NCBI RefSeq assembly: GCF_006094435.1
Contig: NZ_CP034783.1
Coordinates: 6,537,001 to 6,601,000, forward strand
Reading direction: 5' to 3'
Length of the DNA: 64,000 nt
From: Pseudomonas sp. MPC6
Lineage (GTDB): Bacteria > Pseudomonadota > Gammaproteobacteria > Pseudomonadales > Pseudomonadaceae
Part shown: positions 37,362-46,540 of the stretch, piece by piece
How the letters are laid out: each line of letters opens with the position of its first letter
Numbering within the stretch: the first letter of the stretch is position 1
The notes under the pieces: generated by a model
What the model saw: the letters and a program-made list of their open reading frames with translations, nothing else
Told to the model about the DNA's origin: nothing
The model's database searches: none
Position numbers and translations under genes: made by a program

Positions 37362-38698
37362 TGAGTACGTCCAACAATCAGGCCGAAGCGTTCAAGGCCT
37401 TGGTCCACTGGTTGCGCGATGCGGTGCGCGAACCGGAACAATTCACCCTCAGCTACGCCGCCGAGTCGTCGGCCTTCGTGCGATTCAACCACGCGAAGGT
37501 GCGCCAGGCCGGCCAGGTGCAGCAAGCAAGCATCGGCTTCAAGCTGATCGACGATGGGCGCCATGCCGACCTGAACATTACCCTCTCCGGTGATGCGCAG
37601 GTCGATGTTCAGCGCCTGGCCGAAGGGTTGCAGCAGCTGCGCGATACCTTACCGCTGCTGCCGCAGGACCCGTACCTGCTGCTCAACTATACCGGCTGGC
37701 AGAGCACCAATGTGCAGGAGCATCCGCTGCCGGACACCGCGCAAGTGGTCGCGCAAATCACCCAGGCAGCCGAAGGGTTGGACTTGGTGGGCTTCTACGC
37801 CGCCGGCCCGATCAGTCGGGGTTTTGCCAGTTCTTCGGGCGCGTTTGGCTGGCATCAGGCCAACAGCTTCAACTTCGATTTCAGCCTGTTCCATGACAAT
37901 GGCCAGGCCGTCAAAGCCAGCTACGCCGGGCACGACTGGGACAGCGAAGGGTTCGCCAGACGTTTTGCGCAAGCGCGCGAGCAGCTGGCGTTCCTGGGCA
38001 GGCCGCAACGCACCCTGGCGCCGGGTCAGTACCGCGCCTACCTGGCGCCGGCAGCCATGGGTGAAATCATGGATATGCTGGGTTGGGGCGGTTTCTCGGC
38101 GCAGTCGATTGCCAGCAAGAACAGTCCGCTGCAAAAGCTTTACGCGGGGGACAGTTCGTTCAGTGCGCTGGTGTCGCTCGAGGAAAAGGTCAGCGGTTCG
38201 TTGAGCCCGGCGTTCTCCGGCGAAGGCTATCCGCGCAGCGATCTTGAGTTGATCGTCAAGGGCAAGGCCGGCGCGCAGATGGTCAGCTCCCGCAGCGCTG
38301 CCGAATATGGCCTGACGGCCAATGGCGCCAGCGGCGGTGAAATGCCGAACGCGTTGAACATGGCGGCCGGAGAGTTGCCTGATGCAGAGATTCTCAAGCA
38401 GCTGGGCACCGGGTTGTACATCAGCAACCTCTGGTACCTGAACTACTCGGACCAGCCGGCGGCACGCCTGACCGGCATGACGCGGTTTGCGACCTTCTGG
38501 GTCGAGAACGGCGAGATCCAGGCGCCGGTGAGCACCATGCGCTTTGATGACAGTGCTTACAGTTTGCTCGGTTCGCAGCTAGAAGCGTTGACCGAAGAGC
38601 GCGAGTTGCTGCTGTCGGCCAGTACCTACAGTCAGCGGGCCACGGCCTCGGCGTTGTTGCCGGGGGCGCTGGTCAGCCGCCTGACGCTAACCCTGTAA
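37361..38698 (+). CDS. TldE-like (PmbA family) partner subunit
   Basis: A 445-residue protein of the same family without the HExxxH motif, as expected for the non-catalytic TldE half. Family regions are FVRFNHAKVRQAGQVQQASIGFKLI near the start and AYLAPAAMGEIMDMLGWGGFSAQSIASKNSPLQKL near residue 240. It is translationally coupled to the TldD-like gene. Its neighbours on both sides (betA, an exporter) do not reveal the substrate. Confidence 0.83.
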   Translation: MSTSNNQAEAFKALVHWLRDAVREPEQFTLSYAAESSAFVRFNHAKVRQAGQVQQASIGFKLIDDGRHADLNITLSGDAQVDVQRLAEGLQQLRDTLPLLPQDPYLLLNYTGWQSTNVQEHPLPDTAQVVAQITQAAEGLDLVGFYAAGPISRGFASSSGAFGWHQANSFNFDFSLFHDNGQAVKASYAGHDWDSEGFARRFAQAREQLAFLGRPQRTLAPGQYRAYLAPAAMGEIMDMLGWGGFSAQSIASKNSPLQKLYAGDSSFSALVSLEEKVSGSLSPAFSGEGYPRSDLELIVKGKAGAQMVSSRSAAEYGLTANGASGGEMPNALNMAAGELPDAEILKQLGTGLYISNLWYLNYSDQPAARLTGMTRFATFWVENGEIQAPVSTMRFDDSAYSLLGSQLEALTEERELLLSASTYSQRATASALLPGALVSRLTLTL

Positions 38699-38709
38699 CC
38701 CCGCAAAAC

Positions 38710-38806
38710 CCTTGTAGGAGCTGGCTTGCCAGCGAAGGGGCCGGCACATTCAACATCATTGTTGCCTGACAGCCCGCCTTCGCTGGCAAGCCAGCTCCTA
38801 CAGGGA
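38710..38806. repeat. REP inverted repeat
   Basis: Arms at 38713-38738 and 38776-38802 with a loop containing ATTGTTGCCTGACAG. The whole element is almost identical to that at 43060-43157, loop included. Confidence 0.85.
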
Positions 38807-38843
38807 GTCGGTGTAACGCAGACACTCCCTGACAAGAGGCCCC

Positions 38844-40271
38844 ATGCCCAACCGCCAACCTCTCGATGCTGTCACTGCCCGCTGGCTGCCCTGGGTGGTT
38901 GCCATCGCCTTCTTCATGCAGTCCCTCGACGGGACCATCCTCAATACCGCCCTGCCCGCCATGGCCCGAGATCTGGCCGAAGATCCGCTGCGCATGCAAG
39001 GCGTAATCATCGCCTACATGCTCACCGTTGCCTTGTTGATCCCGGCCTCGGGCTGGATCGCCGACCGCTTCGGTACCAAGAAAATCTTCTTTGGCGCGAT
39101 CCTGCTGTTCAGCTTCGGCTCCTTGCTCTGCGCCCTGTCGAACACCTTGAGCATGCTGATCGGCGCCCGGGTGATTCAGGGCCTGGGCGGTGCGCTGATG
39201 CTGCCGGTCGGACGCCTGGTGGTGCTGCGCGCGTACCCGCGCTCGGAGCTGGTGCGGATCATGGGCTTTATCACCATTCCCGGTCTGCTCGGCCCCTTGC
39301 TCGGCCCGACCATGGGCGGCTGGATGGTGGAATACCTGACCTGGCACTGGATCTTCCTGATCAACCTACCGGTGGGCGCCATCGGTTGCTACGCCGTGTG
39401 GAAGTTCATCCCTGATCTGCGCGGCACCGAGCGCACCCGTTTCGACAGCCTGGGCTTTTTGCTGTTTGGCGCGGCGATGGTGCTGATCACCATTGCCATG
39501 GAAGGACTCGGCGAACTGCACCTGCCGCACCTGCGTGTGATGTTGCTGCTGTTCGGCGGCATGGCGTGCCTGGCTGCGTACTGGCTGCGGGCCGGACACA
39601 TCGAGAATCCGCTGTTCGCGCCCTCGCTGTTCAAGACCCGGACGTTTGCCGTGGGCATTCTCGGCAACCTGTTCGCCCGCCTGGGCAGCGGCGCGCTGCC
39701 ATTCCTCGTGCCGTTGCTGCTGCAAGTGGCGCTGGGTTATTCGCCCTCCCAGGCCGGGATGAGCATGTTGCCGCTGGCGGCCGCGGCGATGGTCGCCAAG
39801 TCGGTGGCGCGGCCACTGATCGAGCGCCTGGGTTATCGCATCGTGCTGACCGGCAACACCCTGGCCCTGGGCATGATGCTGGCGAGCATGGGCCTGGTCA
39901 GCGAGCAGACACCCTATTGGCTGTTGCTGGGGATGCTGGCGATTCTCGGGGCCATCAACTCGCTGCAGTTCACCGCGATGAACACCGTGACCCTGATCGA
40001 CCTCGACGACGCCAGCGCCAGCAGCGGTAACAGCTTGCTGTCGGTGGTCGCGCAATTGTCCCTGAGCCTGGGTGTTGCCTGCGCCGGTGCCTTGCTCGGC
40101 GGGTTCACTGCGGAGGCCGGAAACGACGGCGTAGACACGGTGCTCGGGGCGTTCCAGCTGACCTTCGTGACGGTAGGAATCATGGCGATGCTGGCCGCGA
40201 CTATCTTCTCCCAGCTTTCAAAGGAAGACGGACGGCGCGTCAAGCGTCCGGAAGAACACATCGAGCCTTAG
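38844..40271 (+). CDS. MFS multidrug exporter, DHA2 family (MdtD-like)
   Basis: A 475-residue inner-membrane antiporter with about 14 membrane segments. Motif C-like and family regions include FFMQSLDGTILNTALPAMARDL, motif A (GWIADRFGTKKIFFGAI), ARVIQGLGGALMLPVGRLVVLR and GPLLGPTMGGWM. It closely resembles MdtD. Substrates cannot be told from sequence. It stands alone, with a REP hairpin upstream and dbpA 57 bp downstream. Confidence 0.88.
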   Translation: MPNRQPLDAVTARWLPWVVAIAFFMQSLDGTILNTALPAMARDLAEDPLRMQGVIIAYMLTVALLIPASGWIADRFGTKKIFFGAILLFSFGSLLCALSNTLSMLIGARVIQGLGGALMLPVGRLVVLRAYPRSELVRIMGFITIPGLLGPLLGPTMGGWMVEYLTWHWIFLINLPVGAIGCYAVWKFIPDLRGTERTRFDSLGFLLFGAAMVLITIAMEGLGELHLPHLRVMLLLFGGMACLAAYWLRAGHIENPLFAPSLFKTRTFAVGILGNLFARLGSGALPFLVPLLLQVALGYSPSQAGMSMLPLAAAAMVAKSVARPLIERLGYRIVLTGNTLALGMMLASMGLVSEQTPYWLLLGMLAILGAINSLQFTAMNTVTLIDLDDASASSGNSLLSVVAQLSLSLGVACAGALLGGFTAEAGNDGVDTVLGAFQLTFVTVGIMAMLAATIFSQLSKEDGRRVKRPEEHIEP

Positions 40272-40328
40272 GGTGAACGGCCCCGGGACTGATACACTGC
40301 GCGACATTTTGTTTTGCAGGCCAGTCCC

Positions 40329-41714
40329 GTGACCACCATCGCCACCGCTTTTAATACTTTGCCGCTGTCCGCCGCCATGCTGGCTAACCTCGACTCCCTC
40401 GGTTATGCCCAGATGACGCCGATCCAGGCGCAAAGCTTGCCGGTGATCCTCAAGGGGATGGACCTGATCGCGCAAGCCAAGACCGGCAGCGGCAAGACCG
40501 CCGCCTTCGGCATCGGCCTGCTGAACCCGATCAATCCGCGCTTCTTCGGTTGCCAGGCACTGGTGATCTGTCCGACCCGTGAGCTGGCCGACCAGGTCGC
40601 CAAGGAAATCCGTCGCCTGGCCCGCGCTGAAGACAACATCAAGGTCCTGACCCTGTGCGGCGGCGTGTCGTTCGGTCCGCAGATCGGCTCCCTGGAGCAC
40701 GGCGCGCACATCATCGTCGGTACCCCGGGCCGTCTGCAGCAGCATTTGCGTAAAGGTTCGCTGGTGCTGCATGGCCTGAACACCCTGATCCTCGACGAAG
40801 CCGACCGCATGCTCGACATGGGTTTCTACGATTCCATCGAAGAAATCATCGCCCAGACCCCGGAACGCCGCCAGACACTGCTGTTCTCCGCCACGTACCC
40901 GACGGGTATCAAGCAGTTGGCGGCGAAATTCATGCGCACTCCTCAGATAGTGAAGGCCGAGGCGTTCCACGACGATACCCAGATCGAGCAGCGCTTCTAC
41001 GAGATTTCCCCGGAAGAGCGCATGAGCGCCGTGACCAAAGTCCTCGGCCACTTCCGCCCGGCATCTACCGTGGCCTTTTGCTTCACCAAGCAGCAGGTGC
41101 AGGAAACCGTTGATCACCTGACCTCCAAAGGCATCTCTGCCGTCGGCCTGCACGGCGATCTGGAACAGCGCGATCGTGACCAGGTGCTGGCCATGTTCGC
41201 CAACCGCAGTACCTCGGTACTGGTCGCCACCGACGTCGCTGCACGCGGCCTGGACATCGATGCGCTGGACATGGTGATCAACGTCGAACTGGCCCGTGAC
41301 TCGGAAATCCACATCCACCGTGTTGGCCGTACCGGCCGCGCCGGTGAGAAAGGCATCGCGATCAGCCTGGTCGCGCCGTCCGAAGCGCACCGCGCCCAGG
41401 CCATCGAGCAACTGCAGAAGTCACCGTTGAGCTGGGATCAGCTGGACAACCTCACCTCCCAGGGCGGCGCACCGCTGCTGCCGGTGATGAGCACGCTGTG
41501 CATCGGCGCGGGCCGTAAAGACAAGGTGCGTCCGGGTGACATTCTGGGTGCGCTGACGGGCGATGCCGGGATCCCGGGTGCCCAGGTGGGCAAGATTGCG
41601 ATCTTCGATTTCCAGGCATTTGTAGCCGTGGAGCGCGGGATCGCCAAGCAGGCCCTGCAGCGCCTGAACGACGGTAAAATCAAAGGCCGTTCGCTGCGCG
41701 TGCGTATCCTGTAA
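40329..41714 (+). CDS. dbpA: ATP-dependent RNA helicase DbpA
   Basis: DEAD-box helicase of 461 residues that acts on 23S rRNA hairpin 92 during large-subunit assembly. It shows the Q motif (TPIQAQSLPVIL), Walker A (AKTGSGKT), LDEADRMLDMGF, SAT, and HRVGRTGRAGEKG, then the C-terminal DbpA RNA-binding domain (IGAGRKDKVRPGDILGALTG). The family N-terminus fits a GTG start at 40329; a TTG five codons upstream is the alternative. Confidence 0.95.
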   Translation: MTTIATAFNTLPLSAAMLANLDSLGYAQMTPIQAQSLPVILKGMDLIAQAKTGSGKTAAFGIGLLNPINPRFFGCQALVICPTRELADQVAKEIRRLARAEDNIKVLTLCGGVSFGPQIGSLEHGAHIIVGTPGRLQQHLRKGSLVLHGLNTLILDEADRMLDMGFYDSIEEIIAQTPERRQTLLFSATYPTGIKQLAAKFMRTPQIVKAEAFHDDTQIEQRFYEISPEERMSAVTKVLGHFRPASTVAFCFTKQQVQETVDHLTSKGISAVGLHGDLEQRDRDQVLAMFANRSTSVLVATDVAARGLDIDALDMVINVELARDSEIHIHRVGRTGRAGEKGIAISLVAPSEAHRAQAIEQLQKSPLSWDQLDNLTSQGGAPLLPVMSTLCIGAGRKDKVRPGDILGALTGDAGIPGAQVGKIAIFDFQAFVAVERGIAKQALQRLNDGKIKGRSLRVRIL

Positions 41715-41729
41715 GAACACCGCCACCCA

Positions 41730-41834
41730 CTTGTAGGAGCGAGCTTGCTCGCGAAAAACCCGAGCTCATCGCGTTCAGCCAGGCTGCCAGCGTTATCGTT
41801 GACGTCCTTCGCGAGCAAGCTCGCTCCTACAAGG
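41730..41834. repeat. REP inverted repeat
   Basis: Arms GTAGGAGCGAGCTTGCTCGC (41733-41752) and the inverted copy (41809-41830) lie between dbpA and the flavoprotein gene. The loop resembles that of the elements at 12437 and 51471. Confidence 0.85.
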
Positions 41835-41871
41835 TCCGGGTTAGCCCTGAGATTTGTAAGAGGACACCGTT

Positions 41872-43050
41872 TTGCGCTCTACCGAAGTCGTGATCATTGG
41901 CGCTGGCGCCGCAGGATTGATGTGTGCGCTGACCGCCGCCGGGCGTGGGCGCAAGGTGATGTTGCTCGATCATGCGAACAAGGCCGGCAAGAAAATCCTG
42001 ATGTCGGGCGGTGGCCGTTGCAATTTCACCAACATGTACAGCGAACCGGGCAATTTTCTCTCGCAAAACGAGCACTTCTGCAAATCCGCCCTGGCACGTT
42101 ACACCCAGTGGGATTTCATCGGAATGGTCGCCAAACACGGCGTGCCGTACCACGAGAAAAAACTCGGCCAGCTGTTCTGCGATAACAAATCCAGTGACAT
42201 CCTCGAGATGCTGCTCAACGAGTGCGAGCAGGTCGGCGTGAGCCTGCACCTGGACACTTCGATCCAGACCATCGAGAAACTCGAACGGGGTTACCTGCTG
42301 GACACCACCCTCGGCCAAATCACCTGCGAATCGCTGGTGATCGCCACCGGCGGCTTGTCGATCCCGACCCTGGGCGCCACCGGTTTCGGTTATCAAGTGG
42401 CCAAGCAGTTCGGCCACGACTTGTTACCCACCCGCGCCGGCCTGGTGCCGTTCACCATCACCGACCAGCTCAAAGAACTGTGCACCGAGCTGTCCGGCAC
42501 ATCGGTGGATTGCCTGGTGAGCTGCAACGACCAGAGCTTTCGCGAGAACATCCTGTTCACCCACCGCGGCCTCAGCGGCCCGGCGATTTTGCAGATCTCC
42601 TCGTTCTGGGAGTCCGGCGACACGGTGCAGATCAACCTGCTGCCGGATCACGACGTGCCAAGCTGGTTGCAACAGCAACAAGCCGAACGCCCGAACAGCG
42701 AACTGAAAACCCTGCTCGGTGAACTCTTCACCAAGAAGATGGCCAACCTGCTGGCGGACAACTGGTTCGTCTCCAAGCCGATGAAACAGTACACCCACGC
42801 GGAAATTGCCGACATCGCAGAAAAACTGGCGAACTGGGAAGTCGTGCCGGCCGGCACCGAAGGGTATCGCACGGCGGAAGTGACCCTGGGCGGCGTCGAC
42901 ACCCGTGAGGTTTCGTCCAAGACCATGGAATCGCTGAAAAACCCTGGCCTGTACTTCATCGGCGAAGTGCTCGACGTGACCGGGCATCTGGGCGGTTTCA
43001 ACTTCCAGTGGGCGTGGGCCTCCGGGTACGCGGCCGCGCAATTCGTCTAA
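41872..43050 (+). CDS. FAD-dependent oxidoreductase, HI0933/BaiN family
   Basis: A 392-residue flavoprotein with the dinucleotide motif VVIIGAGAAGLMCALTAAGRG, then KKILMSGGGRCNFTNMY, ATGGLSIPTLGATGFGYQVAKQFGH and the C-terminal GEVLDVTGHLGGFNFQWAWASGYAAAQ. The family reduces unsaturated or related substrates; the physiological one here is unknown. It starts at TTG 41872, eight bases after AAGAGGAC, with no better start nearby. Confidence 0.9.
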   Translation: MRSTEVVIIGAGAAGLMCALTAAGRGRKVMLLDHANKAGKKILMSGGGRCNFTNMYSEPGNFLSQNEHFCKSALARYTQWDFIGMVAKHGVPYHEKKLGQLFCDNKSSDILEMLLNECEQVGVSLHLDTSIQTIEKLERGYLLDTTLGQITCESLVIATGGLSIPTLGATGFGYQVAKQFGHDLLPTRAGLVPFTITDQLKELCTELSGTSVDCLVSCNDQSFRENILFTHRGLSGPAILQISSFWESGDTVQINLLPDHDVPSWLQQQQAERPNSELKTLLGELFTKKMANLLADNWFVSKPMKQYTHAEIADIAEKLANWEVVPAGTEGYRTAEVTLGGVDTREVSSKTMESLKNPGLYFIGEVLDVTGHLGGFNFQWAWASGYAAAQFV

Positions 43051-43059
43051 CCACATCGC

Positions 43060-43157
43060 CCCCTGTAGGAGCTGGCTTGCCAGCGAAGGGGCCGGCAAAT
43101 TCACATCGTTGTTGCCTGACAGTCCGCCTTCGCTGGCAAGCCAGCTCCTACAGGGGA
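43060..43157. repeat. REP inverted repeat, twin of 38710-38806
   Basis: Arms at 43063-43089 and 43126-43154 with the loop ATCGTTGTTGCCTGACAG. Apart from a few substitutions it equals the element 4.3 kb to the left. Confidence 0.85.
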
Positions 43158-43289
43158 TCGCATTTCAAATGAGGGGATGGTTCGCACGGAGAAGGAACAG
43201 ATTTTGCTGTCAGATGTGATCGGCGCCATTGCGTCGACGTCATTACTGGCTCAATTTAGCGTCATTGCCTCGGAAGGCCTTCGCACTTC

Positions 43290-45473
43290 ATGTCATCGAC
43301 CCCGTTCAGTCAGTCACTGCGGCGCCTCTGGGCGCTGGATAAATTCAGCTACAGCGTGCGGGTGTTCATCGCCCTGACCGGCAGCATGGCGCTGTGTTGG
43401 TATCAGGATGAAATGGCGCTGCTGATCCCGTTGTTCCTGGGCATCATCGCCAGCGCCCTGGCCGAGACCGACGACAGTTGGCAAGGCCGTCTCAACGCCC
43501 TGGCCGTGACGCTGGTGTGTTTCAGCGTCGCCGCCCTATCCGTCGAACTGCTCTTCCCCTACCCCATCGTCTTTGTCATTGCCCTCGCGTTGGCCAGTTT
43601 CGGCTTGACCATGCTGGGCGCCTTGGGCGAACGCTATGGTGCGATTGCGTCGGCAACGCTGATCCTGTCGGTCTACACCATGATCGGTGTCGACCAGCGC
43701 GGCGGAGCGGTGACCGACTTCTGGCACGAACCGTTGCTGCTGGTGGCCGGTGCGGCCTGGTACGGCTTGCTCTCGGTGCTGTGGCAGGCGATGTTTTCCA
43801 ACCAGCCGGTGCAGCAGAGCCTGGCGCGATTGTTCCGTGAATTGGGTTATTACCTGAAGCTGAAATCGTCGCTGTTCGAGCCGATCCGGCAGATGGACGT
43901 CGAAGCACAGCGCCTGGAACTGGCCCAGCAGAACGGCCGAGTGGTGGCCGCATTGAACGCCGCCAAGGAAATCATCCTGCACCGGGTCGGCAATGGTCGA
44001 CCAGGGTCGAAAGTCAGCCGTTACCTGAAATTGTACTTCCTCGCCCAGGACATCCACGAGCGCGCCAGTTCCTCGCACTACCCTTACAACGCCCTGGCCG
44101 ATGCCTTCTTCCACAGCGACGTGCTGTTCCGCTGCCAGCGCCTGCTGCGCCAGCAAGGCAAAGCCTGCCGCGCGCTGGCCGAGTCGATCCAGATGCGCCA
44201 GCCATTCATTTATGACGCCAGTTTTGCCCAGGCCCTGAGCGACCTGCACGCCTCCCTCGAACACCTGCGCAACCAGAGCAACCCGGCCTGGCGCGGCCTG
44301 TTGCGGTCATTGCGCGCACTGGCGGCCAACCTCGGCACCCTGGACCGCTTGCTCAGCGATGCCAGCAACCCCGACGCGCTGGCCGATGCCACCGACAGCA
44401 GCCTGCTCGACCGTTCGCCACACAGCCTCAAGGATGTGTGGATACGCTTGCGCACCCAACTGACACCGACCTCGCTGCTGTTCCGCCACGCCCTGCGATT
44501 GCCCCTGGCCTTGAGCATCGGTTACGGCATGGTGCATTTGATCCACCCGTCCCAGGGGTACTGGATCATCCTCACCACGCTCTTTGTCTGTCAGCCAAAC
44601 TACGGCGCCACAAGACTCAAGCTGGGTCAGCGGATCATCGGCACCGGCATCGGCCTGACTGTGGCCTGGGCGTTATTCGATCTGTTCCCCAACCCCTTGA
44701 TCCAGTCGTGCTTCGCGATCGCGGCCGGGGTGGTGTTCTTTATCAGCCGCACCACCCGCTACACCCTGGCGACGGCTGCGATCACCCTGCTGGTGTTGTT
44801 CTGCTTCAATCAGGTCGGGGACGGCTACGGGCTGTTCCTGCCGCGACTGTTCGATACCTTGCTCGGCAGCCTGATCGCCGGGCTGGCGGTGTTCCTGTTC
44901 CTGCCGGACTGGCAGGGTCGACGCCTGAACAAAGTGCTGGCCAACACACTGACCTGCAACAGCGTTTATCTGCGCCAGATCATGCAGCAATACGCCGTCG
45001 GCAAAAGCGACGACCTGGCGTATCGCCTGGCCCGACGCAACGCCCACAACGCCGACGCCGCGCTGTCGACCACCTTGGCGAACATGCTGATGGAGCCGGG
45101 GCATTTCCGTAAGGAGGCGGATGTCGGGTTTCGGTTTCTGGTGCTGTCGCACACCTTGCTCAGCTATTTGTCAGGTCTGGGCGCGCATCGCGAAACCCGG
45201 CTACCGCCGGAGGTGCGCGAGCATTTGATCGAGGGTGCAGGGGTGAGACTGGCGGCCAGTATCGATGAGATCGCCCAAGGGCTGGCGAGCAAACTGCCGA
45301 TTGCGATTCAGAGCGATGAGGAAGAGGCGCTGGCCAATGAGCTGGAACACATGCCGGATGAGATCGATGAAGGGCAGCGGCTGGTGCAGACACAGCTGGG
45401 CTTGATCTGCCGGCAACTGGGACCGTTACGCACGTTGGCGGCGCATTTGATCAAGGATACGAACGAGGCGTGA
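43290..45473 (+). CDS. YccS/YhfK-type inner-membrane protein (FUSC family)
   Basis: A 727-residue protein with two membrane blocks (about residues 20-165 and 395-530), each followed by a soluble helical region, the layout of the YccS family. Marker stretches are ALLIPLFLGIIASALAETDDSWQGRL and HPSQGYWIILTTLFVCQPNYGATRLKLGQRIIGTGIGL. The FUSC family includes aromatic acid exporters, but no substrate is known for YccS. GGAAGG lies upstream of the ATG. Confidence 0.9.
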   Translation: MSSTPFSQSLRRLWALDKFSYSVRVFIALTGSMALCWYQDEMALLIPLFLGIIASALAETDDSWQGRLNALAVTLVCFSVAALSVELLFPYPIVFVIALALASFGLTMLGALGERYGAIASATLILSVYTMIGVDQRGGAVTDFWHEPLLLVAGAAWYGLLSVLWQAMFSNQPVQQSLARLFRELGYYLKLKSSLFEPIRQMDVEAQRLELAQQNGRVVAALNAAKEIILHRVGNGRPGSKVSRYLKLYFLAQDIHERASSSHYPYNALADAFFHSDVLFRCQRLLRQQGKACRALAESIQMRQPFIYDASFAQALSDLHASLEHLRNQSNPAWRGLLRSLRALAANLGTLDRLLSDASNPDALADATDSSLLDRSPHSLKDVWIRLRTQLTPTSLLFRHALRLPLALSIGYGMVHLIHPSQGYWIILTTLFVCQPNYGATRLKLGQRIIGTGIGLTVAWALFDLFPNPLIQSCFAIAAGVVFFISRTTRYTLATAAITLLVLFCFNQVGDGYGLFLPRLFDTLLGSLIAGLAVFLFLPDWQGRRLNKVLANTLTCNSVYLRQIMQQYAVGKSDDLAYRLARRNAHNADAALSTTLANMLMEPGHFRKEADVGFRFLVLSHTLLSYLSGLGAHRETRLPPEVREHLIEGAGVRLAASIDEIAQGLASKLPIAIQSDEEEALANELEHMPDEIDEGQRLVQTQLGLICRQLGPLRTLAAHLIKDTNEA

Positions 45474-45586
45474 GAGGTACGAAATGCCCAGTGACATTTA
45501 GCCCCTTTGTCACTGATTTGTTCGCCATAAAGACATCTTTGGCCTGGGCGCTTAGTATCGGAGCGAGTTGATCAAGGAATGTGAAG

Positions 45587-46039
45587 ATGACAATCGATTG
45601 GGTCTGCAAACACCACAGTGACTTGGGCAAAGAGCAGCTGTACGCCATTCTGCAGTTGCGTGCGCAGGTGTTCGTTGTCGAGCAGAAATGCGTCTACCAG
45701 GACGTGGACGGCCAGGATCTGGAAGGCGACACCTGCCATTTGATGGCGTGGGACGGTGATCGGCTGGTGGCGTACCTGCGGTTGCTTGACCCGGAGCTAC
45801 AGGGTGGCGATGTAGTGATCGGACGGGTGATTACCGCACCAGAGGCACGAGGCCAGGGACTGGGTCACGAGTTGATCAATCAGGCATTGAAGCAAGCTGA
45901 AAAGCGCTGGCCTGAAGTACCGATCTATCTGTCGGCCCAGTCGCACTTGCAGGGTTACTACGGGCGGTACGGGTTTGTGGTGGCGGGGGAGGAATTTCTG
46001 GAAGATGACATTCCGCATATCGGGATGCGTCGTTCCTGA
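45587..46039 (+). CDS. elaA: ElaA-type GNAT acetyltransferase
   Basis: A 150-residue acetyltransferase with the ElaA pattern: LYAILQLRAQVFVVEQKCVYQDVDGQDLEGDTCHLM, the acetyl-CoA loop VITAPEARGQGLGHELINQAL near residue 95 and SAQSHLQGYYGRYGFVVAGEEFLEDDIPHIGM at the end. Its physiological substrate is not known. ATG 45587 follows AAGGAAT; the GTG at 45581 is a poorer choice. Confidence 0.92.
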   Translation: MTIDWVCKHHSDLGKEQLYAILQLRAQVFVVEQKCVYQDVDGQDLEGDTCHLMAWDGDRLVAYLRLLDPELQGGDVVIGRVITAPEARGQGLGHELINQALKQAEKRWPEVPIYLSAQSHLQGYYGRYGFVVAGEEFLEDDIPHIGMRRS

Positions 46040-46041
46040 GG

Positions 46042-46144
46042 GCCCCTTCGCTGGCAAGCCAGCTCCCACAGGTTCCGGGCGGGATTACAAATTTGTATTC
46101 CATCCGCGATCCCTGTAGGAGCTGGATTGCCAGCGAAGGCGACA
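46042..46144. repeat. REP inverted repeat
   Basis: CCTTCGCTGGCAAGCCAGCTCC (46045-46066) pairs with GTAGGAGCTGGATTGCCAGCGAAGG (46115-46139). The right copy has ATTGCC in place of CTTGCC. It lies between convergent elaA and the winged-helix gene. Confidence 0.8.
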
Positions 46145-46162
46145 AATCAAACGCCGCAGAAG

Positions 46163-46459
46163 CTAGGGGTAATCCAACACCGCCTTGATCTGCCGCAAAT
46201 GACGCTCGATCCACCCCCGGTCAATCGCCCCCCACTCGCGAATCCGGTAACGCCCGGCATGATTGCGCGCGCCTTCTTCCTGTTCGAACTCGCAAACAAT
46301 ATCCAGATCCGCCAGCGCCGCGATGGTGTCCTGCGCGGTGCGCCGGGGCATTCCGGTCACGTCGGTCAACGCCGGGACGCTGCTCGCCAGGCCACTGTCG
46401 ATCAGGTACGCCACGTACAACCGGCGGTAGAAGCTGCTTTTAGTCTTGCTGACATCCAT
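46163..46459 (-). CDS. Small winged helix-turn-helix protein
   Basis: A 98-residue protein with a probable winged-helix DNA-binding fold: YVAYLIDSGLASSVPALTDVTGMPRRTAQDTIAALADLDIVCEFEQ, followed by GRYRIREWGAIDRGWIERHLRQIKAVLDYP. TGMPRRTAQDTIAAL has the look of a recognition helix. Target genes are unknown. ATG 46459 (MDVSKTKSS) is preceded by GGAGCGCAGGG. It lies downstream of the YgjP-like gene with a strong hairpin between. Confidence 0.8.
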   Translation of the reverse strand: MDVSKTKSSFYRRLYVAYLIDSGLASSVPALTDVTGMPRRTAQDTIAALADLDIVCEFEQEEGARNHAGRYRIREWGAIDRGWIERHLRQIKAVLDYP

Positions 46460-46481
46460 CCCTGCGCTCCGCATTACAGAA

Positions 46482-46533
46482 GATCAAAAGATCGCAGCCC
46501 GCAGGAGCTGCCGAAGGCTGCGATCTTTTGATC
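46482..46533. terminator. Strong hairpin, second REP family / terminator
   Basis: An 18-bp perfect stem, GATCAAAAGATCGCAGCC at 46482-46499 and its complement at 46516-46533, surrounds a 16-base loop. It follows the stop of the YgjP-like gene and probably ends its transcript. A related but longer element lies at 63508-63614. Confidence 0.7.
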
Positions 46534-46540
46534 TTGATCT

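Noticed and set aside
43177..43377. 66-codon rightward frame before the YccS-like gene
   Set aside because: It overlaps the YccS-like start in another frame and has no similarity to known proteins.
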